The notes under the pieces are model-generated. The model did not search any database, had not been told where the DNA came from, and worked only from the letters and a program-made list of their open reading frames with translations. From Pseudomonas oryzagri (lineage in GTDB: Bacteria > Pseudomonadota > Gammaproteobacteria > Pseudomonadales > Pseudomonadaceae), in contig NZ_JAJHPU010000017.1 in the NCBI RefSeq assembly GCF_020831405.1, positions 80,662 to 144,661 of the forward strand: 64,000 nt of DNA, read 5' to 3'. Both the position numbers and the translations under genes were made by a program. Below, piece after piece: positions 8,346 to 16,621 of this stretch; the first letter of the stretch is position 1; every line of letters begins with the position of its first letter.

Positions 8346-9689
8346 ATGTCCCGTTTGCCTCTGGCCGCCAGCCTGCTCGCCCTCTCCATCGCGCTCGCCG
8401 GATGCGGCGAGGACAAGAAGCCCGAAGCGCCCGCCCAGGCCGCGGCTCCGGCCGCTGCCCCCGCGGCCGCTCCGGCGCCCGCCCAAACCGCCGCCATCGA
8501 TCCGGCCGCGGCCAAGGCGGTGGTCGGCCACTACGCCGACCTGGCCGCTGCCGTATTCGGTGACGCGCTGAGCGCCGCGCAGAACCTGCAGAAGGCCGTC
8601 GACGCCCTGCTCGCCAATCCCAGCGACGCCACCCTGAAGGCCGCCCGCGAAGCCTGGATCGCCGCCCGCGCGCCCTACATGCAGAGCGAGGTGTTCCGCT
8701 TCGGCAACCCGGTGGTCGACGACTGGGAAGGCCAGCTCAACGCCTGGCCGCTGGACGAGGGCCTGATCGACTACGTCGCCGCCGACTACCAGCACGCGCT
8801 GGGCAACCCGGGCGCCACCGCCAACATCATCGCCAACCCGTCGATCCAGGTCGGCGAGGACAAGCTCGACGCCAGCACCATCAACGGCGAGCTGCTGGCC
8901 AGCCTCAACGAGCTGGGCGGTTCGGAAGCCAACGTCGCCACCGGCTACCACGCCATCGAATTCCTGCTCTGGGGCCAGGACCTCAACGGCAGCAACCCGG
9001 GCGCCGGCAACCGCCCGGCCAGCGACTACCTGGTCGGCGAAGGCGCCACCGGCGGCCATAACGAGCGCCGCCGCGAATACCTCAAGGCCGCCACCGCGCT
9101 GCTGGTCAGCGACCTGCAGTACATGGCCGGCCAGTGGCAGGCCGGGGTGGCCGACAACTATCGCGCCAAGCTGGAGGCCGAGCCGGCCGAGAACGGCCTG
9201 CGCAAGATGCTGTTCGGCATGGGCAGCCTGTCGCTGGGTGAACTGGCCGGCGAGCGCATGAAGGTCGCCCTGGAGGCCAACTCCACCGAGGACGAGCAGG
9301 ACTGCTTCAGCGACAACACCCACCACGCCCACTTCTACGACGCCCTCGGCGTGCGCAACGTCTATCTCGGCGAGTACAAGCGCATCGACGGCAGCCTGCT
9401 GAGCGGCCCGAGCCTGTCCAGCCTGGTGGCCAAGGCCGACGCCCAGGCCGACGCCGCGCTCAAGGCCGACCTCGACGCCAGCCAGGCCGCGCTGCAGAAG
9501 ATGGTCGACAGCGCCGAGAAGGATGGCGTGCACTTCGACCAGCTGATCGCCGCCGACAACACCGCCGGCCAGCAAATCGTCCGCGACGCCATCGCCGGTC
9601 TGGTCAAGCAGACCGCCGGCATCGAGCTGGCCGCCACCAAGCTGGGCATCAGCGATCTCAATCCGGATACCGCCGACCACCAGTTCTGA
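8346..9689 (+). CDS. icmP: Imelysin-family periplasmic lipoprotein (IcmP-like)
   Basis: 447 residues from ATG 8346, after CCAAGGATC. Signal peptide with lipobox ALAGC (Cys20), then an Ala/Pro linker to about residue 50, then a full imelysin (peptidase M75) domain. The family motif GxHxxE is present as GYHAIE at 200-205, just before FLLWG. The protein was named for insulin cleavage in P. aeruginosa (IcmP), but the family is now mainly regarded as iron-regulated envelope proteins. First gene of a four-gene iron-type module behind a Fur-like box. Position, length and synteny agree with PA4370. Confidence 0.9.
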   Translation: MSRLPLAASLLALSIALAGCGEDKKPEAPAQAAAPAAAPAAAPAPAQTAAIDPAAAKAVVGHYADLAAAVFGDALSAAQNLQKAVDALLANPSDATLKAAREAWIAARAPYMQSEVFRFGNPVVDDWEGQLNAWPLDEGLIDYVAADYQHALGNPGATANIIANPSIQVGEDKLDASTINGELLASLNELGGSEANVATGYHAIEFLLWGQDLNGSNPGAGNRPASDYLVGEGATGGHNERRREYLKAATALLVSDLQYMAGQWQAGVADNYRAKLEAEPAENGLRKMLFGMGSLSLGELAGERMKVALEANSTEDEQDCFSDNTHHAHFYDALGVRNVYLGEYKRIDGSLLSGPSLSSLVAKADAQADAALKADLDASQAALQKMVDSAEKDGVHFDQLIAADNTAGQQIVRDAIAGLVKQTAGIELAATKLGISDLNPDTADHQF

Positions 9690-9794
9690 GCCGCCAACGG
9701 CGGGTCGCCGCGTGCGCCCCGCCGTCCCTCCTGCGGCCGAGTGCCGCAGCACCGGAAACGCCCGCGCCGCGCGGGCGTCAGCCGGGCAGCAGAT

Positions 9795-9813
9795 GCAAAC
9801 CACTCTTATTTCC
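9795..9813. promoter_or_regulatory. Weak second Fur-like site before the di-haem gene
   Basis: GCAAACCACTCTTATTTCC, read on the minus strand, matches the 19-bp Fur consensus at about 11 positions. It is the only AT-rich patch in the 171-nt gap between the imelysin and di-haem genes. This is a weak candidate only. Confidence 0.25.
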
Positions 9814-9860
9814 ACGGAAACAGACTGTTACACTGCCCCATCCATTCCGGAAGCCCGTCC

Positions 9861-11282
9861 ATGCCCCTATCGCCCGCCCTGCGCCTGCTCGCCCCGCTCG
9901 TCCTGGGCCTTGCGCTGAGTGCCTGCGACCAGGGCCCGCGCTTCACCGCCGCCGAACCCGGCGAACAGCTCTCCGCCGGCGCCGCCACGGTCAACCGCAG
10001 CGACCGCGCCGCCTTCTCCCAGCCCTCGGCCAACCTGTCGCCGACACGCCGGCTGGACTTCAGCGTCGGCAACAGCTTCTTCCGCAATCCCTGGGTGATC
10101 GCCCCGTCGACCACCATCGCCCGTGACGGCCTCGGCCCGCTGTTCAACACCAACGCCTGCCAGAACTGCCACGTCAAGGACGGCCGCGGCCATCCGCCGG
10201 ACCTCGGCAACGACACCGCGGTATCCGCCCTGGTGCGCCTGTCGATTCCCGCGCAACCCGGCCAGGAGGCGCTGCTCGAGCGCCAGGGGGTGATCGCCGA
10301 GCCGGTCTACGGCGGCCAGCTGCAGGACGTCGCCGTGCCGGGCGTGGCGCCCGAGGGCAAGCTGCGGGTCGGCTACAGCAGCGAAGTGGTCACCCTCGAG
10401 GACGGCAGCCGCGTCGAGCTGCAGAAGCCCGCGCTGCAGATCAGCCAGCTCGGCTATGGCGAGCTGCATCCGGATACCCGGTTCTCCCTGCGCGTGGCGC
10501 CACCGATGATCGGTCTCGGCCTGCTCGAGGCGATTCCCGAAGCGGCGCTGCTCGCCAACGCCGATCCCGACGATCGCGATGGCGACGGCATTTCCGGGCG
10601 CGCCAACCAGGTCTGGGACCGCGCCAGCCAGAGCAGCCGTCCCGGTCGCTTCGGCTGGAAGGCCGGCCAACCGTCGCTCAACCAGCAGAACGCCGACGCC
10701 TTCTTCAACGACATGGGCCTGACCAGTTCGTTGATCGCCGGCACCAGCTGCACCGGCGGCCAGGCCGACTGCCTGGCCCAGCCCCACGGCGGCGCGCCGG
10801 AGGTCAGCGACCACCTGCTCGCCCAGGTGCTGTTCTACACCCGCAACCTCGGTGTGCCGGCGCGGCGCGGCGTCGACACCGCGCAGGTGCTCGCCGGCAA
10901 GGGCCTGTTCCATCAGGCCGGCTGCCAGGCCTGCCATACGCCGAAGTTCACCACCGCCAGCGACGCCGCCGAGCCGGAACTGGCCAATCAAGTCATTCGT
11001 CCCTACAGCGACCTGCTGCTGCATGACATGGGCGACGGACTGGCGGACAATCGCCGCGAATTCCAGGCCAGCGGCCGCGAATGGCGCACCCCGCCGCTGT
11101 GGGGCATCGGCCTCACCCAGACGGTCAACGGTCACACCCGTTTCCTCCACGACGGCCGTGCACGCAACCTGCTGGAGGCCATCGTCTGGCACGGCGGCGA
11201 AGCCGAAGGCGCCCGTCGGAAGGTGATGGCCTTCGATGCCGGGCAGCGCACCGCCCTGCTGGCCTTCCTCGAATCCCTCTAA
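9861..11282 (+). CDS. Di-haem oxidoreductase (DHOR/DUF1111 family) lipoprotein
   Basis: 473 residues from ATG 9861 (MPLSPALRLLAPLVLGLALSAC), with lipobox LSAC (Cys22). Two c-type haem sites are seen: CQNCH at 100-104 and CQACH at 355-359. An Asp-rich stretch [19 protein letters not shown] near 236-254 looks like a calcium loop. The family is a periplasmic relative of MauG/di-haem peroxidases, often labelled 'thiol oxidoreductase'. Encoded between two imelysin genes, it probably supplies a redox step, such as oxidation or reduction of iron during uptake, but that is inference. Its stop is 10 nt before the next start. Confidence 0.88.
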   Translation: MPLSPALRLLAPLVLGLALSACDQGPRFTAAEPGEQLSAGAATVNRSDRAAFSQPSANLSPTRRLDFSVGNSFFRNPWVIAPSTTIARDGLGPLFNTNACQNCHVKDGRGHPPDLGNDTAVSALVRLSIPAQPGQEALLERQGVIAEPVYGGQLQDVAVPGVAPEGKLRVGYSSEVVTLEDGSRVELQKPALQISQLGYGELHPDTRFSLRVAPPMIGLGLLEAIPEAALLANADPDDRDGDGISGRANQVWDRASQSSRPGRFGWKAGQPSLNQQNADAFFNDMGLTSSLIAGTSCTGGQADCLAQPHGGAPEVSDHLLAQVLFYTRNLGVPARRGVDTAQVLAGKGLFHQAGCQACHTPKFTTASDAAEPELANQVIRPYSDLLLHDMGDGLADNRREFQASGREWRTPPLWGIGLTQTVNGHTRFLHDGRARNLLEAIVWHGGEAEGARRKVMAFDAGQRTALLAFLESL

Positions 11283-11292
11283 GGAGCTGTTC

Positions 11293-12387
11293 ATGCTGCG
11301 CCCCGCCCTGCTGTCCCTGGCCGTGCTGGCCTCCCTCGCCGGCTGCTCGAAGAGCGAACCGCCGAAGCCGAAGGTCGAACCCTTCGCCGCCGCCAGCGCC
11401 GCGGCCACCGACGGCGTGCTGCTGCCAGCCTACACCCGCTGGACCGACAGCGACCGCCAGCTGGCCGACAGCGCCCGCGCCTTCTGCGCCGGCGAGCAGG
11501 ATCTGGCCGCCGCCCGCCAGGCCTATCTCGCCGCCCACACCGCCTGGGCCGCCCTGCAGCCGCTCGCCGTCGGCCCGCTGAGCGAGGGCAACCTGGCCTG
11601 GCAGGTGCAGTTCTGGCCGGACAAGAAGAATCTGGTGGCGCGTCAGGTCGGCGCTCTGCTCGACAAGACCCCGCAGCTCAAGCAGGCCGACCTCGAGAAG
11701 GCCAGCGTGGTGGTGCAGGGCCTGACCGCCTACGAATACCTGCTGTTCGACGAAGGCATCGACCTCGCCGACCTCGAGCAGAAGCGCCGCTATTGCCCGC
11801 TGCTGCTGACCATCGGCAGCCACCAGCAGGCGCTGGCGGCCAAGGTGCTGGCCGCCTGGCTGGGCGACCAGGGCCTGGCCAAGCAGTTGAAGAACTTCCC
11901 CAACGGCCGCTACACCGAAGGCCGCGAAGCGGTGGCCGAGCTGCTGCGCGTGCAGGTCGGCGCCATCGACGGCCTGAAGAAGAAGCTCGGCACCCCGCTG
12001 TCGCGCGGCAGCAAGGCCCAGCCGCAGCCCTACCAGGCCGAGGCCTGGCGCAGCGGCGCCTCGCTGGCGCTGATCGATGCCAGCCTGGCCAGCGCCGAGG
12101 CGCTGTGGCGCGGCGGTGCCGGCCAGAACCAGGGCCAGGGCATGCGCAGCCTGCTCGGCAAGGAGCAGGCCGACCTGGTCACCCGCATCGACGCCGCCTA
12201 CGCGGAAACCCGCCAGCGCATCGCCGCCTTGGGCCAGCCGCTCACCGCGCTGCTCGCCGACGAGGCCGGGCGCGCTAGCCTCGACGAGCTGTACGACAGC
12301 CTCGACCGGCTGCATCGCCTGCACGAGGGCGAGCTGGCCAAGGCGCTGGGCATCCAGCTCGGCTTCAACGCCCACGACGGCGACTAA
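11293..12387 (+). CDS. Second imelysin-family lipoprotein, divergent motif
   Basis: 364 residues. Start ATG 11293 is preceded by AAGGAG overlapping the end of the previous gene. Signal peptide with lipobox SLAGC (Cys17). The body has the helical imelysin layout (AARQAYLAAHTAWAALQPL; FPNGRYTEGREAVAELL), but the family GxHxxE site reads GLTAYEYLLFDEG, so the histidine is replaced by Thr. This protein likely differs from the first imelysin in metal handling. Part of the module imelysin, di-haem oxidase, imelysin, DUF1513. Confidence 0.85.
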   Translation: MLRPALLSLAVLASLAGCSKSEPPKPKVEPFAAASAAATDGVLLPAYTRWTDSDRQLADSARAFCAGEQDLAAARQAYLAAHTAWAALQPLAVGPLSEGNLAWQVQFWPDKKNLVARQVGALLDKTPQLKQADLEKASVVVQGLTAYEYLLFDEGIDLADLEQKRRYCPLLLTIGSHQQALAAKVLAAWLGDQGLAKQLKNFPNGRYTEGREAVAELLRVQVGAIDGLKKKLGTPLSRGSKAQPQPYQAEAWRSGASLALIDASLASAEALWRGGAGQNQGQGMRSLLGKEQADLVTRIDAAYAETRQRIAALGQPLTALLADEAGRASLDELYDSLDRLHRLHEGELAKALGIQLGFNAHDGD

Positions 12388-12441
12388 CCCCCTGCTGCTG
12401 CCACCGCCGCCCGGCGGTGGTGCCCTTTTCCGGAGAGGCTC

Positions 12442-13539
12442 ATGCTACGACGCACCTTCCTCGGCCTGGGCGGCGCGCTGCTCGCCGCCTCCGCCCTGGG
12501 CGGCTGGACCCTCGGCCGCGGCGCAGGTCAGGCGCCGCTGCTGCTCTCGGCGCGCAACGACGCCGACGGCCGCCACTACGCGGTCGGCTACCGCCTCGAC
12601 GGCAGCCGGCAGTTCGCCGTGGCGGTCGCCGAACGCTGCCACGACGTGGTGCCGCACCCGACGCTGCCGCTGGCGCTGTTCGTCGGCCGCCGGCCGAGCC
12701 GCGAGAGCTACCTGATCGATACCCGCGACGGCCGCCTGCTGCAGACCCTCGCCAGCCCGGCGGACCGCCACTTCTACGGCCACGCGGTGTTCCACCGCGG
12801 CGGCGAGTGGCTGTACAGCACGGAGAACGACACCCGCGACCCCGGCCGCGGGGTGATCGGCGTCTGGCGCCTGGACGGCGAGCGGCTGCTGCGCAGCGAA
12901 GAGCTGTCCAGCCACGGCATCGGCCCGCACCAGCTGCTGTGGATGCCCGACGGCGAGACCCTGGTGGTGGCCAACGGCGGCATCCGCACCGAGGCCGACA
13001 GCCGCGAGGCGATGAATCTCGACGCCATGGAACCGAGCCTGGTGCTGCTGCGCCGCGACGGCACGCTGCTCAGCAAGGAGCAGTTGCCGGCCCGGATGAA
13101 CAGCGTGCGTCACCTCGCCGTGGCCAGCGACGGCACGGTGGTCAGCGGCCAGCAGTACGAGGGCGATCCGCAGGACGCCGTGCCGCTGGTGGCGATCAAG
13201 CGTCCCGGCCAGCCGTTCCAGGCCTTCCCGCTCGACGAGGCGCAGCGCCTGGCCATGCACCAGTACACCGCCAGCGTGGCGATCCACAGCGAGTTGCGCC
13301 TCCTGGCGATCACCGCGCCGCGCGGCAACCGCCTGTTCATCTGGGATCTGGACAGCGGCGCCGTGCGTCTGGACGAGCCGTTGGCCGACTGCGCCGGCGT
13401 CGCCGCCTGCGCCGAAGGCTTCGTGGTCAGCTCCGGACAGAGCCGCTGCCGCCTGTACGACTGCCGCGAGGCAAAGATCCGCATGCAGGCGCTGGAGCTG
13501 CCGGCGGCGCTGTGGGACAACCACCTGCGCCTGGTCTGA
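12442..13539 (+). CDS. DUF1513 Tat-exported beta-propeller-like protein
   Basis: 365 residues. The N-terminus MLRRTFLGLGGALLAASALGG carries a twin-arginine motif (RRTFLG), so the protein is probably folded, perhaps with a cofactor, before export to the periplasm. The rest has repeated short segments (GHAVFHRGGEWLYSTEND, GIGPHQLLWMPDGETLVVANGG) typical of DUF1513 proteins, which resemble seven-bladed propellers. RBS GGAGAGG lies before ATG 12442. Last gene of the iron-type operon, with a strong terminator after it. The biochemical role is unknown. Confidence 0.85.
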   Translation: MLRRTFLGLGGALLAASALGGWTLGRGAGQAPLLLSARNDADGRHYAVGYRLDGSRQFAVAVAERCHDVVPHPTLPLALFVGRRPSRESYLIDTRDGRLLQTLASPADRHFYGHAVFHRGGEWLYSTENDTRDPGRGVIGVWRLDGERLLRSEELSSHGIGPHQLLWMPDGETLVVANGGIRTEADSREAMNLDAMEPSLVLLRRDGTLLSKEQLPARMNSVRHLAVASDGTVVSGQQYEGDPQDAVPLVAIKRPGQPFQAFPLDEAQRLAMHQYTASVAIHSELRLLAITAPRGNRLFIWDLDSGAVRLDEPLADCAGVAACAEGFVVSSGQSRCRLYDCREAKIRMQALELPAALWDNHLRLV

Positions 13540-13574
13540 GGGCCTGCCTCAGGCTTGCTCCCTGCCACAACGAC

Positions 13575-13613
13575 AACGGCCGCCCGGCAGATCTGCCGGG
13601 CGGCCGTTTTTCG
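13575..13613 (+). terminator. Terminator at the end of the imelysin operon
   Basis: A perfect 34-bp palindrome (13575-13608, arms AACGGCCGCCCGGCAGA and complement) followed by TTTTTCG. A very stable hairpin, probably terminating both this operon and transcripts from the opposite side. Confidence 0.85.
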
Positions 13614-13682
13614 TTTATCTAGACCTGTTCGCTTGCCCGCCTCTCCAGGCGTGCTCGCTATCCTCGGGCGGCGCGCGAGGCT

Positions 13683-13913
13683 TCAGCTGCGCATGCCCTG
13701 GACCAGTCCGAACAGCACCAGCAGGCTATCCGGCTCGATCTGGTCATGGCCGCGCGTTCCGACCAGCGCGGTGCTCGGCGCCAACGCCTGATGGACCGGC
13801 CCGCTGCCACTGCTCACCAGCGTCAGCCCCGGTTGCCACCAGTTGGCCGCCGCCAGTCCGAGGACCCCGACAGCCGCGGCCAGGAACAGGCCGCGCAGGA
13901 TGGACAATCTCAT
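13683..13913 (-). CDS. Small exported or membrane protein, unknown
   Basis: 76 residues from ATG 13913, which has AGAGGAG 9 nt upstream. The N-terminus MRLSILRGLFLAAAVGVLGLAAANWW is a signal peptide or single membrane helix; the remaining 50 residues (SSGSGPVHQALAPSTALVGTR) show no motif. It lies 121 nt downstream of the ArnT-like gene on the same strand, so it may be a late member of the ColR-linked operon or have its own promoter. The good ribosome site and membrane helix favour a real gene. I do not recognise it. Confidence 0.55.
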   Translation of the reverse strand: MRLSILRGLFLAAAVGVLGLAAANWWQPGLTLVSSGSGPVHQALAPSTALVGTRGHDQIEPDSLLVLFGLVQGMRS

Positions 13914-14034
13914 TTCGGCACTCCTCTCTGACGGCCCGACGACCGTCCAACCACCGTACTCGACTCGACGCCGGGCGACCGACCGATGCGACGAGTGACC
14001 GGCCCTGCGCGCCGCCAATCTGCCGAACGGTCCA

Positions 14035-15558
14035 TCAGCGCACCATCGCCAGCCAGGCGAAGCGATACACCTTGGCGGGCAATTCGCCGTGGCAGTTGCC
14101 GTTATCCGCCTCGACACCGACCAGATACCAGTCCGCCCACGTGCGCCCGCCCTGCTGGCGCGCCTTTTCCGGCAGGAAACAGCGCGCCAGCTCCCTGGCG
14201 GGCACCAGGGCGAACGCCTGCGGATGCAGACGCAACCACTCGACCACCTGCTCCGGCGATTCCTTCGAGTGGAAGCCGAAATGCACGATCGGTTGACGCG
14301 CGAACAGCCAGAAACCCTCGCGCCACTGGGGCAGCAGCAGGTCGGCGCCGCCGGTCACCCCGGCCACCTCGCGCATCAACGTTTCATTGGGATTGGCGCC
14401 TTCCTTGAGCGGCTCCACCCAGCCGCGGGCGAACAGGACGGCGAACCAGGCCACTGCCAGACCAAGGAACACCTTGCGACCCCGCGGCCGCCGGGCGAAC
14501 CAGCGGCGCAACAGCCAGGGCACCAGCGGCGCGACCAGCAGCACCATGGCGGGCAGCGCCGGATAGATGTACAGCTTGCGCTTGCCGCTGCTCAGGCTGA
14601 AGAACAGCAGGACCAGCACCACCCAGCCCAGCAGCACCAGGACCCGCCCGTCGCGCCTGGCCAGCTGCCGGCGCCAGGCCGGCACCAGCCAGGGCAGGGC
14701 CAGGAACATCGGCAGCCAGTACTTGGGGATGACCTGGACGAAGAAGTACCAGAACGGTTCGCGGTGGTGCCAGGCGCTGGCGTAGCGTTCGGCGGTCTGG
14801 CGCAGGAGGATGTCCTTCACGTAGGCCAGGCTCTCGGCATCGCCCTGCCCCGCCACCAGCAGCGCCAGCGGCAGCAGCCAGACGGCGATCGCCGCCAGCA
14901 TCGCCGGCAGCCCCAGCCACCAGGCGCGCGCCTGCCCGGGCATGGCGACCACTCCCGACCAGCCACGGCGCACCGCATGAAAATAGGGGATCAGCAGCAG
15001 GATCGGCAGGAAGCCGACCCCCTTGCTGATGACGCCGAAGCCCATGGCGGCACAGGCCAGATAGAACCAGCGCCAGTCCGGACCGAGCAGCAGGTGGCGG
15101 AGCATGCCGTAGAAGGCGAGGACGATCCACAGGCAGAGAAAGCCGTCGATCTGCCCGGCGCGCAGCACGCTGTAGGTCTGGTAGCTGGCCAGGAACAGCA
15201 GAGCGGCGATCACCCCGATACGGCGATTCCACAGGCGGCTGCCCAGGTCGTACAGGCACACCGTCGCCGTCACGCCGGCCAGCATGGCCGGCAGGAACAG
15301 CGCCAGTTTCGGCGAACCGGTGAGCTGTACGCACAGGGCCACCGCCCACATGAACAGCGGCGGCTTGTCCGGATAGATCTCCGCGGCCCGGTGCGGGATG
15401 AACCAGGAGCCGTTCTGCAGCATCTCCAGGGCCACGCCGAGGAATCGTTCCTCGTCGACGTTGAACGGCTGGCGCAGCCCCAGGCCTGCGCCGAGCATGG
15501 CCAGCGCGAGCAGCACCAGCCAGAGCAGCTCCCTGCGCTGCGGATTCGACGGCGGCAC
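14035..15558 (-). CDS. ArnT-like GT39 glycosyltransferase (lipid A/core modification)
   Basis: 507 residues with about 11-12 membrane helices and a C-terminal periplasmic domain. The N-terminal periplasmic loop holds the ArnT/PMT marks: FNVDEERFLGVALEML (acidic pair) and EIYPDKPPLFMW. Such enzymes move a sugar from a polyprenyl phosphate carrier to lipid A or core on the periplasmic face. The four genes before it predict a galacturonic (or glucuronic) acid donor rather than L-Ara4N; no Arn genes lie nearby. GTG start at 15558 with GAGGAG inside the end of the preceding gene, 4 nt after its stop. Rhizobial Rgt enzymes are a functional parallel. Confidence 0.85.
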   Translation of the reverse strand: MPPSNPQRRELLWLVLLALAMLGAGLGLRQPFNVDEERFLGVALEMLQNGSWFIPHRAAEIYPDKPPLFMWAVALCVQLTGSPKLALFLPAMLAGVTATVCLYDLGSRLWNRRIGVIAALLFLASYQTYSVLRAGQIDGFLCLWIVLAFYGMLRHLLLGPDWRWFYLACAAMGFGVISKGVGFLPILLLIPYFHAVRRGWSGVVAMPGQARAWWLGLPAMLAAIAVWLLPLALLVAGQGDAESLAYVKDILLRQTAERYASAWHHREPFWYFFVQVIPKYWLPMFLALPWLVPAWRRQLARRDGRVLVLLGWVVLVLLFFSLSSGKRKLYIYPALPAMVLLVAPLVPWLLRRWFARRPRGRKVFLGLAVAWFAVLFARGWVEPLKEGANPNETLMREVAGVTGGADLLLPQWREGFWLFARQPIVHFGFHSKESPEQVVEWLRLHPQAFALVPARELARCFLPEKARQQGGRTWADWYLVGVEADNGNCHGELPAKVYRFAWLAMVR

Positions 15559-15562
15559 GGGG

Positions 15563-15835
15563 CTACTCCTCTTGCTCTTTCTGGCGGGCGATCAGTTGCA
15601 GATTGCGCAGGTAGACGACGAAGCCGAACGACTGGCCGAGGATGAACACCGGATCCTGGCGGTAGATGGCGTAGGCCAGCAGCAGGGCGCTGCCGATGAG
15701 ACTCAGGTACCAGAAGCCGACCGGAATGACGCTGCGCTTCTTGTACTCGCTGTACAGCCATTGCAGGGCGAAGCGCCCGGTGAAGGCCAGCTGGCCGGCG
15801 AAGCCGACCACCAGCCAAAGCGATTCCCGTCCCAT
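15563..15835 (-). CDS. LAB_N-domain small membrane protein
   Basis: 90 residues, three to four membrane helices. It shows the 'lipid-A-disaccharide synthase N-terminal domain' pattern (GFAGQLAFTGRFALQWLYSEYKK, IPVGFWYLSLIGSALLLAYA, FVVYLRNLQLI). Despite the domain name it is not LpxB. Stand-alone copies regularly accompany a GT2 and a GT39, where a flippase or accessory role for the lipid-linked sugar is suspected. ATG 15835, one base after the GT2 stop. Middle member of the five-gene uronic acid operon. Confidence 0.82.
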   Translation of the reverse strand: MGRESLWLVVGFAGQLAFTGRFALQWLYSEYKKRSVIPVGFWYLSLIGSALLLAYAIYRQDPVFILGQSFGFVVYLRNLQLIARQKEQEE

Positions 15836-15836
15836 A

Positions 15837-16619
15837 TCAGCCCTCGACCTCGTGCGCCACAAGGTCCAGGCGGGTGCGCTTGATCAGCCACCACACGCCG
15901 AACAGGTCGAGGATGCCGACCAGCGCGCGGTCCAGGTTGCCGTAGTTGGACACCCCGGCGCCGCGCGGCCGATGGTTGACCGGCTGGACGATCATCCGTC
16001 CGTTGTGGCGCTGGATCAGCGCCGGGATGAAACGGTGCATGTGGTCGAAATAGGGCAGACGCAGGAAAGCCTCGCGCTCGATCAGCTTGATGCCGCAGCC
16101 GGTGTCCGGGGTGGCGTCCCTGAGCAGGCGACTGCGCAGGCGGTTGGCGAAGCGCGAGGCCCAGCGCTTGCTGGCGGTGTCGCGGCGGCTGACGCGGTGG
16201 CCGGCGACCAGCTTGACCGCGTCGGCACGCCCTTCGCTGCCGCGCACCAGCGCGAGCATGCCGGGGATATCGGCCGGGTCGTTCTGCCCATCGCCGTCGA
16301 GCGTGGCCAGCCAGTAGCCGCGCGCGGCCTGGGCCGCGTGGTAGATCGAGGTGCTCTGTCCCAGCGAGCGGGCATGACTGAGGATGCGCAACTGGGTATA
16401 GCCGCCGTTCTTCAGGGCGCGCAGGGCGGCGGCGGTGCCGTCGGTGCTGCCATCGTCGACCACGATGACTTCGAAAGCCTCGCCAGCCAGGGCGCTGCGC
16501 ACTTCTTCGAGCAGCGCCGGCAGGTTGCCGGCTTCGTTCTTGGCGGGGATCAGGACGGAAACGTAGATGCCCTGGGACGCGACGGCGCCGGGCGGATTGG
16601 AAGTGCTTTGCTGGGTCAT
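15837..16619 (-). CDS. GT2 polyprenyl-phosphate glycosyltransferase
   Basis: 260 residues from ATG 16619, 2 nt after the epimerase stop. GT-A fold: VSVLIPAKNEAGNLPALLEEV near residue 23, VIVVDDGSTDGT, LDGDGQNDP (metal-binding acidic triplet) and DTGCGIKLIER. The end NYGNLDRALVGILDLFGVWW is like dolichyl-phosphate-mannose synthases and ArnC, but without the two C-terminal membrane helices of ArnC. It should load a sugar from a nucleotide donor onto undecaprenyl phosphate at the inner membrane. Given the neighbours, the sugar is most likely GalA; RgtE is the rhizobial analogue. Confidence 0.85.
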   Translation of the reverse strand: MTQQSTSNPPGAVASQGIYVSVLIPAKNEAGNLPALLEEVRSALAGEAFEVIVVDDGSTDGTAAALRALKNGGYTQLRILSHARSLGQSTSIYHAAQAARGYWLATLDGDGQNDPADIPGMLALVRGSEGRADAVKLVAGHRVSRRDTASKRWASRFANRLRSRLLRDATPDTGCGIKLIEREAFLRLPYFDHMHRFIPALIQRHNGRMIVQPVNHRPRGAGVSNYGNLDRALVGILDLFGVWWLIKRTRLDLVAHEVEG

Positions 16620-16621
16620 TG

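Noticed and set aside
15563..15835. Truncated LpxB (lipid A disaccharide synthase)
   Set aside because: The LAB_N domain stands alone here as a complete small membrane protein; no glycosyltransferase part or frameshift remnant follows.
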